This document shows, piece after piece, positions 33,878 through 43,634 of a stretch of DNA of 64,000 nt. Position 1 is the first letter of the stretch; each line of letters begins with the position of its first letter. The stretch is from Notospermus geniculatus (lineage: Eukaryota; Nemertea; Pilidiophora; Heteronemertea; Lineidae): positions 11,089-75,088 of the forward strand of contig NMRB01001169.1 of NCBI GenBank assembly GCA_002633025.1, given 5' to 3'. Under the pieces are notes generated by a model. That model saw only the letters and a list, made by a program, of their open reading frames with translations. It was not told where the DNA came from and made no database searches. The translations under genes and the position numbers were made by a program.

Positions 33878-34052
33878 AGGAGCTGGACGTCCAAGTTGTA
33901 AACAAACTGGTTTGTTTACAAACAGTGGCCAGCAAACTAGTTTTATTCCTTCGTGAAGGTGGCAAATCACGGACAATAGGTGGCAGCACCGCAGGCGTCG
34001 CGTGGATAGAGAACCAGTGAGTGAGTGTTTACAACTTGGACGTCCAGCTCCT
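33878..34052. mobile_element. 175-bp MITE with TTAA target duplication, only in copy 2
   Basis: Flanked by TTAA at 33874-33877 and 34053-34056. Copy 1 has the empty site CATTCATTAACGGTCC near 23566. Terminal inverted repeats of 26 bp are perfect and begin AGGAGCTGGACGTCCAAGTT. The size and TTAA duplication suit a non-autonomous piggyBac-type element. Confidence 0.93.
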
Positions 34053-34207
34053 TTAACGGTCCATTTATACATATTTTAGTTTTTTCTTTCGCTTTCTGAG
34101 ATTACGAGGTCTGTCAGTTGTCAGAGTCACTTTTGACTGCCCTGCATCTCCTCATGCAATGAGAATGTCTAACTAGTCAGCAGTCATGCCAAGATTTAGA
34201 CAGAAAT

Positions 34208-34304
34208 TGGTTCCTGTCGTTGCCGCTGCACCCCAGTGGCGCTGGTTCGCGCCACCGTACAGTGGCGCCGCGGGAGTACAGCGGCAAAGATGTAAACCAG
34301 TGTG
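34208..34304. mobile_element. Short foldback element, GACTGGTTCC family (copy 2)
   Basis: Same element and site as 23777-23873 of copy 1. Confidence 0.65.
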
Positions 34305-34526
34305 CGTGACCACGAGACCCAAACGGTAATTCACAGACAAAATGTTGTGGCTTGTAGGAAAACATTCTCTTTTTATTACGATCTGGCGTCGCAAATGATA
34401 AAAAGTAAAACTATATATCAATTACAAAATTTTTTAGTTGTTTTATTTACAAAATTTTACGATTTGTCATTAAAATGTGATTTTGATTTACAATATTTTT
34501 GGTCTGTAGTTTGAACAACCACCAAA

Positions 34527-37311
34527 ATGGCAAACCCTTACGGTGGCTACGGAGGTTATCAGCAGGTGAACAAATTCATTATTTTGCAATATCTGTCGAT
34601 TATATCAAATATTTCATCTTCCTATATGTTCTTTAGATAATAAAGTCATTAATGAAGTAAACTTGCAGTTTCGTGTGTTGTTTTGTTGGAGTTTTTAACT
34701 GTTGAATTGTTCTCAAAACTCGTCCGCCCTTTTCCTTGTTGGGCGCAGTGCGCAGTGAATGTGCATGAATGTACATGACAGACATCCATGCACAGGGGCT
34801 TGGAATTTCGCATGAGTCTAGGTTCGTCACGCCGAGTGCCGGAGGCACGAGAAGGGTGGACACTCGGCGCCATTTTCAAACGATTTCGGCCGACTTCACT
34901 TTTTAAAGTTGCCGATATTCATAAGTAAACAGCAAACTCAACCAAACTTTGCACCAACCGTATTCCTAAGATCATACTCTTCCTAGATATACATAGTTTG
35001 TGACGATAATCCACCGACAAGTTGGGATAAATCGGCAAAATTGCCCGTTCATGAGGCTGCTTGATACACAGTCAATGCATCCGCCATGTTGTCGACCTGC
35101 GCATCGGACTTGCGCATTGGCGANCTATGTATATCTAGGAAGAGTATGATCTTAGGAATACGGTTGGTGCAAAGTTTGGTTGAGTTTGCTGTTTACTTAT
35201 GAATATCGGCAACTTTAAAAAGTGAAGTCGGCCGAAATCGTTTGAAAATGGCGCCGAGTGTCCACCCTTCTCGTGCCTCCGGCACTCGGCGTGACGAACC
35301 TAGACTCATGCGAAATTCCAAGCCCCTGTGATCCATGATGATGTATTGTATGTAGGCCTATCTATCAGGCCTGTACACCTACTACTACTACGTACTAGGC
35401 CAAAACTTACAATGCAATATACTAGGCCTGTACTATCATGACTATACATTCCAGGCCTATACCATGTACCGGTATACTAGTTAGTAAGTAGGCAGCAGGC
35501 CTATCATCATGCATTCATTCATCATGGAATGAGTAGGCCTAGATGAGTTGATCTGTAACTGTGTGCGTATCATCACTTCATCACTGCATGATGATGAAAT
35601 GAATGCATGGCGCACACAGCTACCTAGGCCTAGCTGTCGCTGTCAGTTAGGTTAGTAGTGTCAGAGTGTTCTAGCGCTAGGCCTTCAATACATCTCACGC
35701 CTAACTAGTTAGTCGACATTATTGTGCAATGTCTTCTTACAGGCCAAGTTGTGATTAAATGTCACCTTGTGATTTGTCTGCATTTTTCATAGGCATAGGC
35801 CTTCTCAGATCTGTCTCACTCACTTATAGGCCTACTACATGTAGGCCTACTATGCTATGGTAACTCAGTTGTAGAACCCACTTGAACATTGTACTAAAAT
35901 GACAAATTAACATTACAGCAGCCTCCAGGTGGCTATGGTGCACCTCCAGGACAACCAGGTGTGCCACCGGGTCAATATGGTGCCCCCGGTGGATACCCTG
36001 GCCAACCTCCAGCTGGTTATGGACAACCTCCTGGCTTCCCTGGACAACAACGTAAGTGTTTTTGATATTTCAGGAAATTGGGACTGGAAACCTTTGAATG
36101 ATTCATCAGTTCTAGGTTTTGTTGCCAGCTTTGGCACGGATCCGTCTGAATACCATTGTCAAAAAGACCAAACTCATGCCAAACCTGGACTTAAATGAAA
36201 CCAACGTCTTTCCAACTGGGAAAATACTGTGTTTCGATTCTGCAGTTCATGAAAATGTTTTGTATTGTGATTTCAGCTGGCTATGGTGGGCTACCACCTG
36301 GTTGTCCCCCTGACATCAGGCCAGAGGTCTGGAGATGGTTCAGTTCGATCGACACTGATGCTTCACGTCGGCTGACTGCCCTTGAATTGCAACAAGCATT
36401 GACCAATGCTAATTGGTCTCATTTTAATCCTGAAACATGTAGGCTGATGATAGGTAAGTGTTCTATCATATTCACACCAAGGGAATTGAACCTTGGGCCT
36501 TTTGGTCTCAAGTTGGAAGCCCAATCACCACGCTCCACAAGTACTGGTGAAGGTAGCTCCATAGCCACTGAGTAGTGAAGGAGCAGTGCTTGGGTTTGCA
36601 GTCTGTTCTTATCTGTTTCAAATCTAATAATTAACATGCTTCACATACATCTTGTTAAAGGAATGTTTGACCGAGACATGAGTGGTACCATAGAACTTCG
36701 GGAATTCCAACAGCTGTGGGACTACATTAACCAATGGAAGGCCGTCTTTGACACATACGACAGAGACAGATCAGGGTTTATTGAAGAACATGAACTAAGA
36801 CAAGGTGAGTGCTCTTTCTGTCTCTCCCTGACTTTCTGTCAAGTTTTCCAACGCAAGTAAGGTGTCTTTGGACAACTCGGTTGTAGGAAACTGGTCAGTC
36901 TATGTCACTGGTCAGGACTGAAGCCGAAAGTGAAGAACACTGAGAGACAACTATGCAAGGAATCTCTGACATGAAGGTAAGGAGCTCTTCAAGTCGCGGT
37001 ACACCATGGATTGGAGCGTAATGTAGATTACTTTGAGAGAGAACATCATCTTTCACCAGTTTAACTCCGCAGGTTTACTTTCAGCTTGGACTCAGATGGG
37101 CTACAATCTCAGCCAACAGTTCTACCACATCATCCTGATGAAGTTCGACATTGAATCGAAACGACGTCTTAAATTCGACCAATTCATCCAAGCGAGTGTG
37201 ATGTTGAAGTCCCTGACAGATGCGTTCAAGGCCCGCGACAGGAGTCTCCAAGGCATCATCAATGTTTCATATGATGATTTTCTGTGCATGGTCATTCACA
37301 ATTGTCCATAG
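34527..37311 (+). CDS. PEF1: Peflin-type penta-EF-hand protein, 5 exons, 239 aa (copy 2)
   Basis: Exons 34527-34565, 35919-36051, 36277-36453, 36661-36804 and 37085-37311 have the same lengths and phases as copy 1. The encoded protein is almost identical; the clear change is GGYAGQ to GGYPGQ in the Gly/Pro-rich N-terminus (near residue 41). All EF-hand loops are unchanged. All splice sites are intact, so nothing in the coding sequence marks it as a pseudogene. The downstream AATAAA of copy 1 is AAAAAA here (37604-37609). Intron 1 carries a 540-bp foldback element not in copy 1, and intron 3 lacks the 470-bp element found there. If the duplication is an assembly effect, this is the other allele. 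Confidence 0.9.
34791..35330. mobile_element. 540-bp foldback element with 207-bp arms, only in copy 2
   Basis: CACAGGGGCTTGGAATTTCG at the left is the inverse complement of the right end, and pairing continues for about 207 bp per arm. The loop is 34998-35123. ATCCATG is directly repeated on both sides (34784-34790, 35331-35337). The single N at 35124 sits exactly at the start of the right arm. Copy 1 lacks the element. No coding capacity. Confidence 0.92.
35124..35124. other. Single N at the arm/loop boundary of a long hairpin
   Basis: The uncalled base lies at the first position of the right arm of the 34791-35330 foldback, a place where reads or contigs commonly break. Confidence 0.8.
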
Positions 37312-38035
37312 GTTTATATTTTGTTTTGCTTATAAAGCTCTTTACCGTAGATATCTTATAGAAGAGAATGCATCACTGGTTATTCACTGGAGGTGACCAG
37401 TGTGTGTAATATTGCGCTGCTTTATGAAGAGGTGGCCGTGGGCTGTGTTGGGTGATTTGGTACCACTAGGAAGAGCTCAAGAAGTTAGAATATTATCAGA
37501 ATTCAGGTTCATAACATCGGAATATGTATTGTGGGCTTATCTATTTTTGATAACATGTTCTGAGCTACATGTATTTGTGTTTGGAAAATATACCAGTGGG
37601 GCAAAAAAACCTTGAGAATGGAACATACTGTTCGAAAAAAAGATAAACATGAGCCTTGTTGTGGTAGATTCCTTGTTGTTATCATCTTGACCAAGCACTC
37701 TGCCGAAACAAACAACACAGACCCAGACCCATTCCTGGTCAGTCTTGTGCGCTGTTTGGCTGCTTGGGATGACATTTACATCTGTGGTGAAGAAGGTACA
37801 TTCGAAATCCTCGTTACATGAGCTCAAAATTGGATTTTAAAAACCCAGAAAACATCAGTTGCTTTTTCACCCCCAACTTCTCCAATGTCTTCTGTGATGA
37901 ACTACATATCTTGCTTTGCTTTCTGATACTCGAAACAAGTATTTATCATACTCGAGTTTTACTTAACAGTAGTTTTAGATCATGAGCAATCTTATTTAGG
38001 TGGTAGGTATATGTACTGCTGACATCTGTGTTTGT

Positions 38036-38155
38036 GACCTGGGGCCTGTTTCATAAAGTGACTTTAAGCTAATGGTACCTTTAACCAAATGGAAAATGCA
38101 TTGAAGTTAATGGCACCATTAGCTTAAAGTCACTTTATGAATCAGACCCCAGGTC
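38036..38155. mobile_element. 120-bp foldback MITE carrying the duplication breakpoint
   Basis: GACCTGGGGCCTGTTTCATA at the left is mirrored by the right end ATCAGACCCCAGGTC, with AAGTGACTTTAAGCTAATGG pairing inside. Homology to copy 1 stops at 38058, in the left arm; copy 1 carries only these first 23 bases (29126-29148) before the junction. Confidence 0.9.
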
Positions 38156-38212
38156 ATGGTTTCAGTTCGCCTGTTATGGATCCTGACTCGGTTCTATTCT
38201 ATATGGACTGCT

Positions 38213-38283
38213 GCTGTCTAGTTCAGCTGAGCAGACCCTGAACTTGTGCTGTCTAGCTCAGCTGAGCAGACCCTGAACTTGTC
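38213..38283. repeat. Two-unit tandem repeat, about 35-37 bp
   Basis: TGCTGTCTAGTTCAGCTGAG and the following GCAGACCCTGAACTTG recur once, with one substitution. Confidence 0.75.
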
Positions 38284-39267
38284 GAGGTGCCAGTACCCTT
38301 GACCTGCCTGTTTCATGCAGTTCGTTGATCTTCAGTGCATCTTCACTGAATGAATTGAATCAGAAACATCATGTCCCTCAGATTAACATGAGTAAAAAAT
38401 GGTTGTAGCAAATGTCCTAGTCTTCACAAAACCTGAATGCTTAACTTATTTTTTTTAATGATTTGTTATACATATTACATGTATATGTACTGGCATGTAT
38501 GATTTATAACTTTTCGCAAGATACACGTATACCATATACCAGTTTGTAATTGATTAAGTAAAGTAATAGATTCTTCCTTCTACTAATATCTGTAATATTT
38601 TTCTGTAGGAGGTATAATGTATAAATTTGTACCACCTATTAAAGTGATCACATGTGATTGAAACCTGTTGTTCTTCTTTTTTCTGGAGGAAGTTGTTCAG
38701 TGGTTTCTTTTTTTGTAAAATATATCTTTATTGACTGTTCGAAATACAAAGAATTGCATGTATGGTGCATGTTCTTAAAATGCTGTGTGCAGTTTATACA
38801 ATTTACCTGTATATGCATAATGGTGCATGTTTCTTAAATGCTGTCTGCTTTTCCATATATTTGTATTTGTTTGTGGTTCCTCAGGGCCAAAGCGAAAGCA
38901 TTATTGGCCCTGGTAGTATGGAAGAGGCCATCTTATGCTACTCATGTTCCTCACTTGGATGAGGTCTTTTGCGCTTTTCCTTGTATTGCCCTTTTTCAAC
39001 TGCTTGTTGGTGAAGGGATGCATGTGTTGCCATTGGTTTTGTTGTTAGTGTGGATGTGAGGATGATGCATGTTGCTTTGTCGTCCTTTACCAAATTGTTT
39101 CTTCTCTTCAGTCATAAAAGCTTTTCTTTTTCGATATATAAATGTATATGTATATTCTTGAGGAGGTTAAGTAGTTGTCGATTGGTTTCTGTTTGTTTTA
39201 GAAATGCTTGTAGAAATTACACTCTGAGTTGAGGTTGAGTTCTTGCTTTATCTTCTCTTTGAAGGAG

Positions 39268-39543
39268 CAAGAAGTAGGGAGTGCTCCAGTGAGTCTGTGT
39301 TCAGTAGTCTACACCCCTCAGTACAAGAAGTAGGGAGTGCTCCAGTGAGTCTGTGTTCAGTAGTCTACACCCCTCAGTACAAGAAGTAGGGAGTGCTCCA
39401 GTGAGTCTGTGTTCAGTAGTCTACACCCCTCAGTACAACAAGTAGGGAGTGCTCCAGTGAGTCTCTGTTCAGTAGTCTACCGGTACACCCCTCAGTACAA
39501 CAAGTAGGGAGTGCTTCACTAAGTCTGTGTTCAGTAGTCTACA
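39268..39543. repeat. 56-bp minisatellite, about five units
   Basis: The unit starts CAAGAAGTAGGGAGTGCTCC and ends ACACCCCTCAGTA. Units begin at 39268, 39324, 39380, 39436 and about 39498. The first three are identical, the fourth has a small CCGGT-type insertion, and the fifth is partial and diverged. Confidence 0.92.
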
Positions 39544-39614
39544 AAGTGTCCAAAGTCTGGATATCTGAATAGGTAGTCTGGGCACTTGTACCAGTGGGTG
39601 TCTAATAGGCCTAC

Positions 39615-39761
39615 GCAGGCGCGGATCCAGAGGGGGGCGCACCAGGCACGCGCCTCCCCTTTTGGCCAACAAATCTGTAAAATCGACCGTGAAATTCTGG
39701 AATTGGGCACAGATGTCAAAGTTCCTAGCACAGGGATCCGCCCAAATCCTGGATCCGCCCC
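39615..39761. mobile_element. MITE-like element with CAGG..CGGATCC ends
   Basis: CAGGCGCGGATCCAGAGGGG at the left and CCTGGATCCGCCCCTG at the right are imperfect inverse complements. CAGGGGCGGATCCAG-type ends are typical of hAT-derived non-autonomous elements. No target duplication could be fixed. Confidence 0.65.
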
Positions 39762-40549
39762 TGCTACTAGCAGAAATCTGCCCTGGCGGATGTTTGACTT
39801 GATGCTGCATGTACTCATATGATGTTGTAGGCATTCATGTACTAATCATGAAATAGGCCTATCCTAATTGGTGGCCACCTCACGTAGTTGTCGAAACCAC
39901 CTGTGAAATTTCTATTATCATAATTTATGCTGACCACATACTACCCTCGTACTGCTTATTTCATGATCAGGACGGAAATCCCCGATCCTTCATGAATGAA
40001 TTTGTCGCCTGGTCACTCCATCCGAGTTTCTCTTTTATAACAACAGCCCCCCATTGTCCACCAGTCGGGCGGTGAACAATAGTACAGAACAACACCCTAG
40101 TAATCCACCCATATGTTACATTTCTGGTTGCTAATTAGCCGCTTACGTATATACATAGCGACACACTTCATGGGGGTTCCAATGAAAATTGGACGTGGTT
40201 GACGTGACGTGTTGACGTTTGACTTATTGACGTGTTTGTGATTTAATTTACACTTCATTGGTCAACATTAACACCCACGAGGAGACATGGTTGCCATGGA
40301 TGAGACGGGACTTGTCCAGCTACTTCCTTGTCTGAGCCGTCGCCTTTGGCAAGCAAGGGCACGTAACGAACAAGGTTAAGACCCGACTTTGAGGAATTCA
40401 GTATAATTCCTCCAAGGTTCAGAGAAGGGACTGTGAGCGGTACCCTCACAAATAATCAATGCCTTGCTCTGAATGAATCGCCAGTCTGATAGAGTATGAG
40501 CTAATTGTATTGTCATTCATGTCCTTCATGTATTTCCTGTTCATTCTCG

Positions 40550-40728
40550 GGGACCAGGTGTAATAGAATCTAATGTCCCCCGATATGTAATGTCCCCCAA
40601 CAATGCATTTACGGATTAAGCGGCACCATTGAATATTTGGACTCGAGAGAGACCATGACCCTTAATCCTGTGACAAACAATGCAGGGGGACATCAGAAAG
40701 GCGGGGCATTAGATTCTATCACACCTGG
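40550..40728. mobile_element. Foldback element with CCAGGTGTAATAGAATCTAA ends
   Basis: CCAGGTGTAATAGAATCTAA at the left is mirrored by TTAGATTCTATCACACCTGG at the right, with further GTCCCCC/GGGGGAC pairing inside. Confidence 0.8.
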
Positions 40729-43634
40729 TAGACAGTCAGTACGGGACTTAAGAACGTCAAGCGACTTCCTTGCTCGAGCTGACATCTTTGGTTGGTAGAC
40801 TCCGATCCAATCCTGACCCCAGTGGAAATAAAGTGCCACCATGGAGGCCCACTTTTCCCGTTTCGCCACGTTTCTCCTCATTGTATGGGGGTAGGCCAGC
40901 GTGGACTAGTAGTAGAGCTAATAAACTTGCAATATTGGGGCCCAAGCTCAGCTGGTCCCTCAATGCGAAATTGACTTTGGTCCTCATCTAAACCAACCAT
41001 TATGATTCTCAAGGCCTTCCACTGCACTTTCTGTACCGGTAGTGGTTTTAGCATAAAGAAATCAAAATCCTTTATGGTTTTAGGCAGGCCTAATACCACA
41101 AGTCCGTCGTTGTAAAAAGTGGCACCGACTGACGTCCACAACTCGTTGCTACCCTCAGTGATCAGTTTCCCGCTCATTTCGGGCCGCCACGTGCGCGATC
41201 CACTTACGTTGCCGGGGCAACAGCAGAAAGAACGGGTCGTGCGCCCGACACGTGGAAAGCGCATTAGTGACCAAGCGGGTAGTGTTCATCAAGAAGTAAA
41301 TGTGATTGTCCTGAGTTTGGGTGAATTTGGGTAAAAAATGCCCTCGCTGAAGACATCATGGGCCTTAGGCCTATTATAAACCGCCGCGGCGCAGATTTTG
41401 ACTAGGCCTGGCAGTTCATTGCTTTGCCGGTCCATGGCGCTATTTCGCGCCATGCCATATATGGGCAATGACGTGGCGTGCCTTGGTGTTGTTTGGGCCT
41501 GTGCAGTTTCTAGGACGGCCTAGTTGTCCTAGGCCTATAAATGGATCGATTCATCCGGGAACAAAACCCTGTCTTTCTGTGCTACGCAATTGTGTGGTGC
41601 ACTCCGATTGGCGGAGAATATGACCAGATCTGACGTCGAACATTCTTCGATCAATGCCTTGGTGGGAAATACCTTTGTTGACGTCATCATGGGCTCACCT
41701 GGTGGCTTTGAAGAAGCCGATATCTAATGAGTTCCGAGAGTATCAAAAATACTGTTAGATTCTCGACATCCTAGGCGTCTGTCTAACAAACCTCTGTTTG
41801 CTGAGTTGGACTGCGCGTCTTTCAATGATTTCCAAACAAAACGATGTTATAAAAGGCCCAAATTTGATAAATGGATTGGGGATTAGAATTTCCACCGACC
41901 CTGTGTACATGGTGTACCCTCTCTAGGCCTACAAATGTTAAATAATACAGAGACAGTAAACAGCTAAATTAAAAAATGCGGTCCCGGAACCAGGAACTGA
42001 CCTTGGGCACAAAGGTAAAATACCCAACCCACAAAACAATTTATTTTTTGTTTTCACGAAAAATCGGGTCCTTTTTTGCATTCCTAAGTAGGCCTACATG
42101 TCTAGAAAGGTAGATTGTATTTTATCATCTTTATGAACGACAAGTTGTCCCCAACCGCCTAGCCCCCACGTGGAGTTCCAGAAATTTGGCGGGAACGGTG
42201 TTCCCATGGCAGCGCGTAATTCCTTTTATTCATTCATGCCACTAAATGCCACTCCCCCGTTCACAGGTAAAATGATGCAAGAACAACGTCACAGACCGCG
42301 AGCACTTTCTAAACAATATAGTGCCGTATAAATTTACTGCAAACGCTTCACATACGGGTAACTGTTGCATGTAGTGAATTATGAGCCCCTACCACGTTGA
42401 TTGAAAATTATCTATGACAAAATTTTCGAAATTTATCAAAATATGTGAAACCAGACACACTGCGAAATTTCAAGTAATTTCGAGGAATTTCCGCGCAATG
42501 ATATGACCTAGTTAGTGCGATCGTCGTCATCCAATCTCGTTTCTGCTATTCCACGTAATGTTTTTGCAGGGATCGCGTACATTTACAGTACATCGTACAC
42601 GGGGTACTGTGATTCCTGGTGGCGAGGTTGGAATGTCCTGACTATGCACCCACGTCACACTAAAAATTGCACAATGGCATCCACCGGTGTACCGTGCTGC
42701 TGTAAAATTTAGTCGGGAAGGGCATTTACCCTTCCCAAGAGTCAATCTATTGACGGTGTGACGGTGTGGACGTATCAGAGTAACATCTTGCCGAGTTTGG
42801 TGGGGATTAGGCATCCGAGTGTGGAGAAAACGGGGTCGAAAGTCGAGGCGGAACTTCATCGTTCCAGGGAGTTGGAGTCGGATCTGATTCACAACACAAC
42901 GTTTCACACTGCATCGCATTTGATTTCGTCATCTCGATGAAATTTTAACGATTTTATTTCGGACTCGTGTTTACATTGATAAAATGAAATATGCTGAACC
43001 TATTTCACGGATTTGATACACGGATACACGACCATTTGGACCGATTTAAGGACTTCGATATTTAGAAAAACGGATTTTGGTAAAAAACGCAACCCTCGTT
43101 TCCATCCACTGTTGGTGTTGCGTAGAAACGTTTCATTGTTGCTGAGCTCTGCTGTGAAAAGTGCAGAGCAAGGACTTTCCCAATTTTGCCATTTTGTCGA
43201 ACGACAAAGGGACATTTTCAATGTATTGCTAAATATTCATTGCATTTATGGTGCTAATCATTTCATGTTATTCTCAGGAACTGTGAACTTCAGTAACACA
43301 GCTTGAAGCCAGTTGCGTGGTCATTTTCCGCTGGTGTCCTTGGCCAAGCCGCTTCACCAGCTACAGATTTCACACAAAAGCACTTCAACCTTACAAGTAA
43401 AGTGTGAACTTGTAGTTATTGTGGTAAATGCCAGCCTGCACATTTGTTGTTTTGTTGACAACAATACGTGCTAATTAGTAATTATCTGTGATAAAAACTA
43501 GAGTGCGTCTATCCCGTGTTTTAGACCTAGTCACTTCTGTATGAGAAATCAGAGTGTACCCTTGTTTTGAAAGTTGTCGTACAGGAGTACTGCAGGGAAG
43601 CACCTCTTTCTTTGCTATTTTCTGTGTTACACTT

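Larger units (their letters stand above)
32331..34526. other. Spacer between SLC18B1 fragment and PEF1, copy 2
   Basis: Parallel to 21799-24097 of copy 1, with AATAAA at 32471. It lacks the 22168-22380 insertion and has its own 175-bp TTAA element (33878-34052). No coding exon was recognised. Confidence 0.6.
29149..38058. repeat. Large direct duplication, copy 2 (8.9 kb)
   Basis: Immediately abuts copy 1. It begins in SLC18B1 intron 1 sequence and runs to TTTCATAAAG at 38058, after which sequence is unique. It is shorter than copy 1 mainly because of absent insertions and a collapsed stretch at the N at 30789. Confidence 0.95.
38156..43634. other. Intergenic region without a recognised gene
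   Basis: This region holds a two-unit 35-bp tandem (about 38213-38283), a 56-bp minisatellite (39268-39543), a GGATCCGCCC foldback (39615-39761) and a GGTGTAATAGAATCT foldback (about 40550-40728). The 42.2-43.6 kb part lies directly upstream of the Tribbles start and should contain its promoter and 5' UTR. Several open frames of 60-130 codons have no recognisable homology. Confidence 0.55.

Noticed and set aside
34791-35330. Transcription terminator or attachment site
   Set aside because: The arms are far too long and the flanking duplication with an empty site in copy 1 shows that it is a transposon insertion.
39268-39543. CRISPR-like array of regular repeats
   Set aside because: The units are directly contiguous with no spacers and the genome is eukaryotic; it is a minisatellite.
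42527-42940. Overlapping open frames upstream of Tribbles on both strands
   Set aside because: No family resemblance and no splice connection; the region is more likely promoter or 5' UTR.
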